Source: Sinohyriopsis cumingii
Lineage: Eukaryota; Mollusca; Bivalvia; Unionida; Unionidae
Reading direction: 5' to 3'
Assembly (NCBI GenBank): GCA_028554795.2
Contig: CM068829.1
Coordinates: forward strand, 130,836,016 to 130,900,015
DNA length: 64,000 bases
The position numbers and the translations under genes are program-made. The notes under the pieces were generated by a model. The model was not told the DNA's origin. It worked only from the letters and a program-made list of their open reading frames with translations, and searched no databases. Shown piece after piece: positions 28,246 to 39,900 of this stretch. How positions within the stretch are numbered: position 1 is the stretch's first letter; every line of letters starts with the position of its first letter.

Positions 28246-28917
28246 ATGGACGCTGTATATCCAATAAGTATTAAACCCAAAATGTGGCAAATCCGAGAAA
28301 ATCCAGCACGCTGCCCTGTAAGAATCTATGGTTTACATGCGAAGAAACGACCTATGGCCTACCGCGATGCAGACTCGCTCTTCTACATTGCAACCTACAC
28401 AAGATATGGATCTTGCACCCCACCTCCTACATTGCAACCTACACAAAATATGGATCTTGCACCCCACCTCCAGGACAAACATGGCTAAATTGTCAACCAA
28501 TTTGAATAAATAAACTTACCTCTCTCATGAACAAAATGTCAGCTAATGCTGGTCTCCCTGATCACAAGAAATTATCCAACAACAGTGCCCAAAAACATTT
28601 AATCCAAAAACTGAATGACCACTGCATTCCTCCAAATCAAATCATGCAAATATCTGGTCACAAAAACATCCAATCAATTAATAACTACAGCGAAATGAAC
28701 GCGAATCATCACCGGCAAATCTCATCAATTCTCAGCAATACGTTTACACCCAGTACAGTTTCTGCAGCCAGTAATACTCCCTTCAGAGAAATATCAAACA
28801 ACTGGAATTCTATTTCTTCTGCCAGATCCAATACAGCATCTGTGGTGAATGTATGTGGTGGAATAAACACTTTTCGGAGGAAACGTCATGAACAGCCACT
28901 AACCCAACAGACGTAAC
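28246..28917 (+). pseudogene. Tyrosine recombinase-like remnant (Crypton/DUF3504-type)
   Basis: The 28,527-28,916 frame has LSNNSAQKHLIQKLNDHCIP then QIMQISGHKNIQSINNYSEM. That is the catalytic core of eukaryotic tyrosine recombinases of the Crypton/DUF3504 group: a H-S-x-R-K motif, G-H-K-N-x-Q-S and the nucleophile Tyr in NNYS. Here the Arg of the first motif is Gln and the preceding His is Asn, so catalysis is unlikely. Upstream, 28,246-28,400 encodes ENPARCPVRIYGLHAKKRP, the linker preceding the core in this family. Between them a 44-bp unit (TACATTGCAACCTACACA...) is repeated in tandem and frames are lost. Such enzymes move DNA circles by strand exchange; several have become host zinc-finger genes. 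This copy looks dead. Confidence 0.65.
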
Positions 28918-28921
28918 TAAG

Positions 28922-29338
28922 TGAACTATGTAACAACACCTTGAAAGTATTAGCGGCGATCTAGCTTTGAAAAATTATCCTGTCCATGACAAATGGTCTA
29001 TTGATTAGAAGGACAGTTGCCCTTTTATTTGTTAATTGTTTTAAAAAAATACATTGTTAAATGTTTTTTTTTTTATTATATAACTGCGCCAGAATGAAAT
29101 GCCGAAACTTATTTGTTCTTCGTTCTCATTCTTTCTACTCTAAATAAAAACTATGTTATAAAAAATCTCAAATGGTAATAATTAAAATATTGAATTTATG
29201 AAACACGTTTAATAATGTTCAGCTTTTGCTTGCCAAGGCTAGCAATTTCTGGACATTATATTCAAATCGTTGCATAGATTCAATATCAAATCAATGCCCA
29301 ATTGAGATCCTTGATATATGTGTGTGTTAGTGCATTAA
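28922..29338. other. No recognisable gene
   Basis: AT-rich sequence between the recombinase remnant and the next microsatellite cluster. Nothing recognised. Confidence 0.4.
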
Positions 29339-29378
29339 ATAAATAAATAAATAAATAAATATATATATATATATATAT

Positions 29379-29429
<51 letters not shown>

Positions 29430-29504
29430 TATGTGTGTATCAAATTGATATATATATATGTATGTATGTATATGTATATGCATATATATATGTGTGTGTG
29501 TTAG

Positions 29505-29595
<91 letters not shown>
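29339..29595. repeat. Compound microsatellites (AAAT)n, (TA)n, (GATA)n, (TA)n
   Basis: AAAT units (29,339-29,360), TA (to about 29,380), about 12 GATA units (to about 29,428), then TG/TA-rich sequence and a pure TA tract at 29,514-29,595. Confidence 0.95.
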
Positions 29596-29597
<2 letters not shown>

Positions 29598-30233
29598 CAA
29601 AACTAATTGTTCATTCTTGTCCGCATCTGTAGTTATGCATATTCTGAGGAACTATCATTCTGAACTCTGGCTCTGTCTAGCTGATCATATGCGCTTTCCG
29701 ATTTTGGACTCGCAGCAGATGCAGATCTCCGCCTAAGTGAAAGGAAACCGAAAGGTCTGATTTGAAACATTGCATGCAAACAAAAACAAAACCAATATGA
29801 AAACTATGCTTTTTACAATTCATAACATCCTTGTTCTAGCGGATGGACAACAAAAAGTAGCATTATTTACACTTATATTTAGTTTAATGTAGTATTTTGA
29901 TAATAAAACATTTATTTACTGGTAAAATTCTCAAATATAATTTTTGAGACAAGCTTAATGAATGAAGTGATTTACGAGGATCATAATTTGATTTTCGGAG
30001 ATTAGAGTATGAATCAGACTCAAAAAATTGAATTATTTCTTCTGTTGTATCATTTTTTAAAGCAATATAAATATATCATTTTATCTGGAACGATAATTAG
30101 AATATAACAAAAACATTTTTAATAGATTAGTACATGTACAAGCGAATTCTCATCAGGAAATATCCTACGGCAATCCCAATCAGTAGTGAAGACATGAATG
30201 TACCAACGATGATCCCGATAATTTGAGGACTAA

Positions 30234-31457
30234 ATGTACTTGCATCATTATTTTGTTTTAAAGCCAACCCTGTAGTGATCGAAATAAAACTAAAAATATA
30301 AGGGCTTTACATTTAAGAAACCTTTTTGAAAGTAAATACTTTTCTTGTCCGATACTGGGCTTTTCTTATTATAGTCAAATATAATGGGAACATTCATTTG
30401 AATTGGACACAATCTCCCACAACTCGTTTAATGTCTCTATCATAGTCATAATATCCAATAGATGGCACAAAATTGCAAATTAATTTACAGAAATAAATGA
30501 CGAAGCGTAAACGCTGACATCGTAAACAAAATATATAAAGTAAGAAAAGAGTAAAGAAAGGATGTTTCAAACGGAGCGAAAGACGGTGCATTATTACAAA
30601 TACAACATCTCGTTGTGCGGTATAATTAATATATTGCTTTTAATGTATATCATAGCAGCTAATATATGGTATATAATATTTTAAACGAGTGCTCATTCAA
30701 GATTTGCGCATGCAACTATATTCCAGCTCAGACGAGCAAAAAAATCGAATTATTGAACGAGAGTCACAAAGTGGAATTGGATATGTGTTGTGCACATTGT
30801 GTTGTTATATCCTGATAAACAACCATTCATGCATATTCCCTTCATGTACTTGCATCATTATTTTGTTTTAAAGCCAACCCTGTAGTGATCGAAATAAAAC
30901 TAAAAATATAAGGGCTTTACATTTAAGAAACCTTTTTGAAAGTAAATACTTTTCTTGTCCGATACTGGGCTTTTCTTATTATAGTCAAATATAATGGGAA
31001 CATTCATTTGAATTGGACACAATCTCCCACAACTCGTTTAATGTCTCTATCATAGTCATAATATCCAATAGATGGCACAAAATTGCAAATTAATTTACAG
31101 AAATAAATGACGAAGCGTAAACGCTGACATCGTAAACAAAATATATAAAGTAAGAAAAGAGTAAAGAAAGGATGTTTCAAACGGAGCGAAAGACGGTGCA
31201 TTATTACAAATACAACATCTCGTTGTGCGGTATAATTAATATATTGCTTTTAATGTATATCATAGCAGCTAATATATGGTATATAATATTTTAAACGAGT
31301 GCTCATTCAAGATTTGCGCATGCAACTATATTCCAGCTCAGACGAGCAAAAAAATCGAATTATTGAACGAGAGTCACAAAGTGGAATTGGATATGTGTTG
31401 TGCACATTGTGTTGTTATATCCTGATAAACAACCATTCATGCATATTCCCTTCATGT
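30234..31457. repeat. Near-identical 610-bp tandem duplication
   Basis: The block starting ATGTACTTGCATCATTATTT at 30,234 recurs at 30,844 with period 610; the two copies (30,234-30,847 and 30,844-31,457) appear base-for-base identical as I read them. They share the four bases ATGT at the junction, consistent with microhomology-mediated or replication-slippage duplication. Small frames inside (65 and 60-81 codons) are duplicated with it but show no recognisable family. Either the event is very recent or the assembly duplicated the segment. Confidence 0.95.
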
Positions 31458-33119
31458 CCAGACATGATGAATTATCACCACAATGACTTCATACTTTGCC
31501 GCTGTTTAGTCGTTGAACATTTTAAAAAATTAATTCAGATATAAAACAAATAACATAATATAATTGAGCCGTTCTATTTCTTACTGAGATACAACTCAGT
31601 CCTAAGACTTATCGTGGTTAGCAAAAAAGGCAATGCCTTGAAAATAGGAACAGTTCATCCTCATCATAAGTAACTGGTTTTATAATTGTAGCTAAAATCA
31701 CAAAGATGAATTTACATTAAACGAAGATTTATTGATTTTCTATAGTTGCGTTTCTGTCAATTTCCATTTTTGAACCTTCCAAATATATATTATTTATTTT
31801 GCTAAAGAATAATCACCACTAAGGCTCATCAGGCATGGACCATCATAATGGAAAATAACAAACTAACTCCACCAGTAGGAATAGCTAACTACCTGACAAA
31901 GCCTCAATAGATTTTTAATGATCTCATTATTAAAACTTGAAAATTTTACAATCGGGCGACATTACGAAAATAATATTCTTTGCTTTAGATTAAATAACTG
32001 CATCAGGTAAACTTAGCCTGCAAATTATATATGTTCCTACGAGAATTTCGTCTTCTGCATCTGATAGAGTTAAAAATAACTAACCTGCTGATGACCTTCA
32101 TAGGTTATGGGTTGCTGTTCCCTATCAAATACGCAAAGGATGGAAAGACATACTGGGCAAAGCTGTTTTCTTTGTGTACAGCTACAAGAAATATTATACG
32201 CGTATAATCAGTGAGGCCTATCTTTATGTATATTTAATTTGCATTGTTTGTTGGACAGGTGTTTTTAATTGCTTTTTCGTTTCATTATATTCTATTAATA
32301 ATGTAACATTGTCTAAAATCATGTTCCTTTCTTACCCGACCTGAATCATTGATTTTGGTTTCGAAAACAACATGTTTACCTCGATCTGAGTCTGGGAATT
32401 TGGACATTCCCTATGAATTACCTGGTCTTCCTGTAGTTTACTACATTTTATCTGATAATTTTAGTAATAAACTTCTAATTATAAATAAAGTTTTTATTTT
32501 GAAAACATCTGCAACACTCCAGAATGATATTTTCAATTAGGTAATAGTTGTTTATTTAGAAAATGCTTATTGTGACTGGATGTCAGGTAGAGGACTATAT
32601 AATCTTGTTTTTCAATATATTAATTATTCAAGATTTTAGATCTTAGCATAATCAATTGTGCTGATGTTGTGCCCATACAATAATTTGGGCTGAATATGTT
32701 TCTTGAAATCATTTAATTCAAGTGGTCCTTCTCTGGAAATTCAAGGTGCTCTTCAAAATAATATAGACTGTTGGCACATCACCACTACACGGGCCACTGC
32801 ATGCATATCAAAACTTTCAGCGTAGAATATAATTTGGATTTCCTCTAAAGCTTATTCAGAACTTAATCGTAAGGACTTGTGTCTGTAATACAAGGATTTC
32901 GTGGGATTTAATGTATCACAAAGACTGATGCTTCTCACATTTTACTATTACATGTTTTAAGACGATCAAGTCGTGAAAGAAAATTGGACTCTCGTCGTTG
33001 GGTACTAATTTCTCTCAAATATTTCAGAACTTTAAAATCACCTTGATTTGGAACATTCTAAGTCTCAGGTATTATTTCACATTTTAGAAATCCTTAATGT
33101 AACCAATAAGCGTTTACCA
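31458..33119. other. No recognisable gene
   Basis: AT-rich DNA with short frames only. It includes the first member (about 32,777-32,911) of a diverged direct repeat described separately. Confidence 0.4.
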
Positions 33120-33363
33120 AATGGATAACTTTATTTTAAATCCTACTCAGGAACAGTTGACTTATTGAAAAAAGATGAATTTCTCAGCTTGCCAAAAATA
33201 TTATATAAAACTATATTGATCAATATCACCACGACACGGGCCATTACAGGTTCATCAACACTTTCAGCTTTGGATTTAATTGGGATTTCCACTAAAGTTT
33301 ATTTAGAAATGGATTCATTAGGACTTGTGTCTGAACTTCTAGGATTACTTGGGATTTAATTCC
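32777..33363. repeat. Diverged direct repeat of ~135 bp
   Basis: 32,777-32,911 and 33,229-33,363 align: both have CATCACCAC, ACACGGGCCA, ACTTTCAGC, GGATTTCC, CTAAAG and AGGACTTGTGTCTG in the same order and spacing. They differ by many substitutions, so the duplication is old. The origin is unknown. Confidence 0.6.
33120..33205 (+). pseudogene. Tiny Gag N-terminal fragment of the Ty3/gypsy family
   Basis: The plus strand reads FILNPTQEQLTY, stop, KKDEFLSLPKILY. At 57,855 the same family reads FISNPTQEQLGLFKK followed by LARKYYL. The fragment therefore derives from the same retroelement family as the two larger remnants in this window. It is too short to be functional. Confidence 0.5.
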
Positions 33364-33369
33364 CAATAC

Positions 33370-34339
33370 CGTTGATTCCTTCCTTTATACATTTCACGTT
33401 GTATTCTATGGATATAAATTATATGTTGACTGTTAACTTACTTATTGCTTCTCACTCTTTTCTATTACTTATATTGAGACCACAGAGTAGTGATATATCT
33501 CCCACACATGCTTTTCTAAGACTACTGCCAGAAAGATAAACATGCCAAAGGAGTGCTCATTGAACGTTAGGATGGAAAATTAGAAACGGTGGAATTGGAA
33601 TGAAACAGCATTTTGACAAATCTCAAATTCGAATATGACTGTAAACGATAGAATATATATTATGCACTTCATGAAAACATACTAAAGGAATTGCAGTACT
33701 TGCAATTGCCATATAATGGGTTTGAGTCGAGGAGAAGATTACAATTTGCTGCTTAGTTCCATATTGGAATGGTACCCTTTCCTGTGCAGTCTTCATTTTC
33801 CATTATGTCGATGATCATTAAAGATTAGGATCTTTTAATCAGCATTTAAAGGTGATACTTTTCCTACACGTTATAAGATTAGCAATCTTCAATTAAAATA
33901 TTTTAGACCCTGATTAAGACTGACTTCTGTCCTGCTTAGCATTGCAATAGTAGATAATATTGAAGACAATTCAAGAATGGATAAACACAAGGAAAATGAC
34001 AGCAAAAGGATTGATAAGAAGTAAGTTCCGAATAAAAGCGACACACATAATCTAAGAAACGAGTACTTTATCAAAAAGTTTTTAAAAGAGCAACCAAAAA
34101 TTTACAAACGGTGAATGTTTAGAGAGAAATGCGTGCCAAGAGTGTCTGAAACCTGATTTTCTCATGCACTTAGCTCAGATATCTGCAAGAATAACAACGT
34201 TCTGATCAGACTCAATAGTACCTCACTGCATATGGAAAACACTTAAAATCTATAATTTAAGGAAGAAAACGCTCGTGATTGTCATGAGATTGTTGCAAAG
34301 TGCGTTATGCTTGATTCCATCACAAATATTCTGAGAGTC
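33370..34339. other. No recognisable gene
   Basis: AT-rich DNA with no protein-like frame, RNA gene or repeat that I can recognise. Confidence 0.4.
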
Positions 34340-34351
34340 AAAGCTACTACT

Positions 34352-34604
34352 TGGGCCCCGAGTGGCCGAGTGGTCTAAAGCGCTCTCCGTTACGGATCAC
34401 TGCCATCTCACCTCTGTCTGCGTTGGTTCGAGTCTTGGATTCGGCCAATGTTGGTATGTGAGAAAGCTTGCCAGTAGCTTCTCGTGGGTCGGTGGTTCTT
34501 TCTGGGGTTTTCCCGCGTTCTTCCTCCACCATTAATACTGGCCGCCATGTATAGCCTATCGTGTGCTGAAAAATGGCGTTAAACCCCACAACAACAACAA
34601 CAAC
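34352..34604 (+). mobile_element. tRNA-derived SINE with perfect 12-bp target duplications
   Basis: The head resembles a Ser/Leu-type tRNA with an RNA polymerase III box A (TGGCCGAGTGG, 34,363-34,373) and box B (GGTTCGAGTC, 34,425-34,434). A conserved-looking body ends AAAATGGCGTTAAACCCC, then an (ACA)n/(ACAACA)n tail. The 12-bp sequence AAAGCTACTACT occurs immediately before (34,340-34,351) and after (34,605-34,616) the unit, a target-site duplication left by LINE-mediated insertion. Perfect duplications indicate a fairly recent insertion. Similar SINEs with this kind of tail are known from molluscs, which is my main hint to the host. Confidence 0.9.
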
Positions 34605-34616
34605 AAAGCTACTACT

Positions 34617-36079
34617 GTGAGATTTGCAGGAGTGAAATGTAAATCGAATGCCACAAATGGTGATCATTACAGCAACATATTAAAGATAATGTAGCAAAAC
34701 AATTTGTAAAGCATTTACCAAACCTGCCTAGGTTGATACTATGCAAGATAAAGTAGTCGACAGATCATGCAAAGGGACATAAAATATAGCTAATGTGAAT
34801 CCCTCATTTGAAATTAGGAGAATAGGAATTCAGCAGCCAGTTCTTCAATAGACCCAATGGTACGCAAACATACGAATGAAAATGTTTGCAATGAAATTGT
34901 TTGGACACTATAAGTGATTTAACGTTGATAAATACGATAACTAAGACTTGCCCCTTCTTTTCATATGCAGATGCCAAGTACTAAAGATAAATAGATTTAC
35001 AGGATTGGCAACGTTTCAAAGTTAGGCTCGAATTTCATTCGTTTGGTACTATGTCACTTTATAACAATGGTAGATAAAACAGATAACCATAATGTTCATA
35101 GATCAGCGTTTCTATTTTATCATCGCTTCTTATCATGAGTATGTGTTCTAAGGTTGGGATGTTATTGAATGCACTCACTAAATAATTATCACATATGTTA
35201 CAGATAAAACATTTCCAAAAAGAGTTCACTCTCAATCTAGTCCGACTCGTTCTGTTTGTAACTTGTTCATTCGATTTTGACTGGAAATGTGAGTGGTAGT
35301 AGGGTTATGCCTAACTTCCCGTGAATTCATCTTTTTCATAGGTACTGATAAGTCATGAGTTCGCAATTACCGTTTGTTCAAATTATTTGTCACGCAAGCC
35401 GATGAACGGAGACATTCAATAATCTGGTGAAAGAAAATTTCGATGTGTTTTGTTTCCAAAGAAGTCAAAGGAAATTTTTATCTATATCTTTATGCCACAC
35501 ATTTAATATGTTCTTGCCTGAGATGGGGGTCCATGCGTCTTCCAGATATTCTTCCAACTATTCTTATTGGCCCATCATCAAATATTTGTCTTGTTGCAGT
35601 TGACCAGGTTGATCGACTTGACAATCAGAACTGTATTATCTTGTCAAGTGTGTACGTTCAGCTAAGTGTCGAGCATAACAGTTGACTAAGTCATGCTCGT
35701 GTGCTGGTCACTGTGACATCATGACTATAAATGATGTTCTGCATGCAAGTGTCAACCTTTTTGATTACGTCCATGACTTTATGTTCCATATCAGTTTTTT
35801 CTTATTTTCCACTAAATATATGCGATTAGGACTGTCGTGGATAGTAAACATTCTCTCCGCATATTTACACAGTGTCTTTTTCAGCCTTTTTAATAGTCTA
35901 TGGATCACTTCTCTCATACTTTTGATTGTCGGAGTATTGTCTAGTCCTGCATAGCAAGGGCGGTATGCTGTACCCGCGAGGGCTACTATAAACGTAGATT
36001 TCACACGAAGTTGGCATGAGTTTATAGGGATAAAATATGCTTCTTTGTTAATATGGTCCAGGGCATAATGGTATCCCCA
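34617..36079. other. Flanking DNA left of the Polinton; no recognised gene
   Basis: AT-rich DNA with a moderately protein-like minus-strand frame at 35,765-36,080 (TAYRPCYAGLDNTPTIKSMR and RLLKRLKKTLCKYAERMFTI). I cannot place it in a family. As it reaches the Polinton insertion point it could be a host or element exon interrupted by the insertion, but nothing on the far side (55,233 onward) clearly continues it. Confidence 0.35.
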
Positions 36080-36085
36080 ACTGTT

Positions 36086-36438
36086 AGTAGTGAATATGGA
36101 CGATTCAGCTACAATGGGACTTATCATTAAAAACACCCCTGGGACTGTTTAGCGACTATGTAAATTTAACATGGAGAAAAATCGTGGGACTGTTTAGCGA
36201 CAAGGGAAATTAACATTGGAAATAGATTTTGGGACTGTTGAGCGACAAGGGAAATTAACATGGGAATATGGGACTGTATAGCGTCAAGGGAATTTAAACA
36301 GGGTGGGACTGTATAGCGTCAAGGGAAATTTAACATGGGATTTTTTTTTTTTTTAAATAAAAATAAAAAAAGGGTAGGCAATTGAAAGTCAATCTTTATC
36401 GAGACCTATGAGTGCCCCTGAAAAGGGCCTTTGGGTTT
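36086..36438 (+). repeat. Left terminal inverted repeat of the Polinton
   Basis: It is the reverse complement of 54,874-55,226 with only scattered mismatches. It contains five diverged direct subrepeats, each starting GGGACTGT(T/A)(T/G)AGCG(A/T)C, at 36,141, 36,186, 36,231, 36,269 and 36,304 (spacing 45, 45, 38, 35), then poly(T)/A-rich sequence. Its inner end carries, on the minus strand at 36,414-36,429, the histone-like hairpin with one mismatched pair. Confidence 0.93.
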
Positions 36439-36900
36439 ATGTTAATGTATCCATAAAGGGCACCGCATTGATCTTCTTCTTGTCCCTAGGCTGCGTCTCA
36501 CTGTAGGACCGTAAATCAGGACTCTTTTGAGGCATCCTTGCCTTTCTACGTAGATCCTACGTATCCACAGACTGGTGTCTGTCCTGTGGACAACTGTCCA
36601 CTTGGATCGGACATACATGGGTATGTCCGTCCGGAACATCATCGAAGACACAAGGGTAGAAGATTGCACATCGGTCCACATCTTGAGGCACCGAGAACAT
36701 GTGAATCAATGCAGTGAACTGCACTTATTTATAGGTAGAGGTAGGATTGAAATGGATTGAGTTTGTTGACCAATCCAAACACGCGTTACAAAATTCAGTC
36801 AGCCCGCATCCAATCCGAAGAGAGCAGTCTGTGACGTCACGTGGTCTAAATAGATTCGCTAGCGCCTGTGTGCAGTCAATCTATGTGACAGTGATTCAAC
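36439..36900 (+). promoter_or_regulatory. Left promoter region of the Polinton with CRE and CCAAT sites
   Basis: About 460 bp without a credible gene separate the TIR from the polymerase ATG. Near its right end are CCAAT (36,811-36,815), the palindromic cAMP-response-type site TGACGTCA running into CACGTG (36,832-36,843), and a weak TATA-like TCTAAATAG at 36,845. An inverted-repeat-rich patch (CTACGTAGATCCTACGTA; GTCTGTCCTGTGGACA) lies at 36,545-36,600. This is a plausible early promoter for DNA polymerase. The function is inferred from position only. Confidence 0.5.
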
Positions 36901-39900
36901 ATGACGGAAACTCAGAAAACGATTCACTGGGGTGCACCAGCAGTGGAGACCGCCCAAGGGAACCCGGACTTACTTTCAGAAGAGGTACATTGGGATTTTG
37001 TGGATTTTCTTACCTCGCAAGAATTTGTTCCGGAACCTTCGTCACCTTCATTACCGCAATTGGAGAATTTTAGACAGAGACAGAAAGAAGAATTGGATAA
37101 ATTTATACAACGACAAAAGGAAGCGGAACAAGCTTTTCTCATACAGCAACAGCAGCAAGAAGAAGAGGTAAGAAAAAAATAACAACAAGAAGAAGTAGCA
37201 GCAAAGAAACAAGAGGGTGAAAATCAAACGGTCACGATACTGTTGGACATTTTAGCAGAGGTAAGAAGTCTGAAACAAATGTATAAGACTCCTTTATTAC
37301 GACCGAAGAGAATACGACCTTCCCGAGGTAAACACGTCAACACTGTGACTAAGTCTACCTTACCACCCTTAGTGATTTCAACCCAAACATCATCATCAAC
37401 AGTACGCAGTCCAGAAGTAGGCCTTGGTCAGGGCTGAAGTCTTGGCACAAATTCATGCCAGTGATTTTGAAGAGGACATGAGTGAACCAGAATCCGAACC
37501 CTCTAAACAAAGTTCACCACCCTTAGTCAACCCTGAAAAGTACTATTCCATTCGAGAGACGGAAAAGCGCTCCTCTAGAAAATTTAGAACCACGGCTTAC
37601 AAATACACAGTGAAGTTTAAAGATTTCAAGGCTGAAGTACCGTTAGAGAAAGCAGAAGGGTTCATCACTGGGGTGTGGGATTCTTTGCTCACCGCACTCA
37701 AGCGACAATGTCAACCCAAAGAAGACGATCGCTTGAAATTTTCCATACAACACGACGGTTTGAAATCCCCTGTTTGGATCGAGTTTAGCAGACCCGCAGA
37801 ACTAACTGCTTCCAAAGTCATGGACAAGATTCAACACGTGCAACAATCTAATGACCAGTTTGACATCACCGATGGAAAAGCCACACTGGACATGACCCAC
37901 GTCTCTCCTCCTCAAGGGACCGGACAACGCAATAAGGTGTTACTGGTGAACGACCTTCGCAGCACCAAAAAGAGTCTCGTCCAAATTCACAATTCTCAAG
38001 ACCAGATGTGTTTAGCCCGAGCCTATGCCAACAAGAACGACACGGTAGAATGGAAAAGAACCTGGAAAACTTTTCAACGATCGGACCGAGCCAAACAACA
38101 AAACGAAGCAGAACTCCTGTTACAACAAGCCGGACTGTCCAAAGACACACCCTGTGGCATTCCTGAAATGCAAAAATTGCAAGATGTCCTAGCTCCACGA
38201 TACACCTTGAAAGTGCACCCTCAAGAAGTGCGCGGACCTCTGTTGTTTCGAGGCCAAGACTTTAAGGACGGAAAATACATTCATGTCTATTATCACGATG
38301 AACATTTCGATACCATTACAAGTATCACTGCAGTCGTGGGATACGGTTATTACTGTGAGAAATGTGACCCTGGTTATAATAATCGAGAGCAACACAAACA
38401 TTGCGGATTGAAATGCTCAGGATGTTTGGCCTCTCAACCCTGTCTGAGCGAAGGGCAAGAACCAATGCATTGTCCTGCTTGTCTGCGCACGTTTGTCAGC
38501 CCTGCCTGTTACCAACAAAATCTGAAGACGCAATGTTCACAGCAGAAATGTGCTTGTCAACTCCTGAGATTGTGCCCTACCTGTGGACAAGGCATATGTA
38601 ACAATGCTGTCAAGGCACACGTATGTCGAGGAAAGAAAAAATGTCACATTTGTCATCACATCGTGGACTTGGAACACCAGTGCTACGTGCAAAAATACCA
38701 ACCCCCACCAAAGAAAGAGGATGGTCACAAGAAGAAGAAAGGCAATTTCATCTTTTTCGATTTCGAATGCATGCAAGAGACCGGCATTCACATTCCTAAT
38801 TTCTGCGTGGCTCATCGAGCGTGCGAGAAGTGCATTGAAGAACCTATCTTGAGTTAGTTCCCTCACTGCAGTAAGATTCCTAGAGGACGTGAAAAAATCT
38901 TTCGAGGGCCGAACACGCTAGCCGATTTCGCCCGATGGGTCTTAGACCCCATCGACAAGACGTGGAGCCAAGACGACATCGAACGTTACGTCATGCCACA
39001 GTGATGGCTCACAATTTCTCCGGATACGATGGACAGTTTCTTTTGAGGTACTATATGGAACATGGCACCGAACGTCCTAAAGTCACTTTGAACGGAGCCA
39101 AAATCATTTTCATGCAAGTGGGACAAGTGCAGTTTAAAGATTCGATGAGCTATTTGGCCATGCCTTTGAGTCGAATGCCTAAAACGTTTGGAATGACAGA
39201 AATGGCTAAAGGGTACTTTCCACACTTTTTCAATACGGAAGCCAATCAACACGCCGTTCTACCCCATTTACCTGAGGCTCACTATTACGACCCCGACAAC
39301 ATGCGTACCGAACAACGAGAAGCTTTCTACGCTTGGTACCAGGCTCACGCCTCCGACCCTTTCGACTTTCAGGAAGAAATGCTAAAGTATTGTCGTTCCG
39401 ACGTGGACATTTTACGGCGTTGCTGTGGAAAATTTCGAGAACTGTTCATGGAACACGGAGGGGTCGATCCTTTGAAAGAAGCTTGCACCATTGCCAAAGC
39501 GTGTTCCTTAGTGTACCGGCAACGATTCATGCCTGAAAACACCGTGGCTGTCATCAGTCCTCAAACGACCATCTATGTCAAACATCAATACTCGGTCAAA
39601 GCCCTACGCTGGTTACATTACTTGTGCGACAAGGAAGACAAATGGATTCAGCATGCCCGCAACGGAGGGGGCGAAAAGACCATCGGAACGCATTCGGTCG
39701 ATGTTTGGGACTTAGAAAACCCCAAGATCGTGTACGAGTTTGACGATTGCTTATTTCACGGATGTCCCGTCTGTTACCCTGACCGCGGCACTAAAAATCA
39801 GTTGTGACAACGAACCATGGAAGACTTGTACCAGGACACTTGTCAGCGACTCCTAAAGTTAGAACAGGAATGATACCAAGTGGTGGAAATGTGGGAACAC

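Noticed and set aside
34350-34440. A functional tRNA-Ser/Leu gene
   Set aside because: Box A and B are present, but they head a 253-bp unit with a repetitive tail and target duplications, so it is a SINE. I could not form a complete cloverleaf with acceptor stem.
35765-36136. A 123-codon minus-strand gene
   Set aside because: The start lies inside the Polinton TIR and the frame crosses the insertion boundary, so the annotated start is an artefact; the inner part has no recognised family.
36141-36335. A CRISPR-like array in the TIR
   Set aside because: Repeats are diverged, spacing varies, the spacers are themselves similar, and the context is a eukaryotic transposon end.
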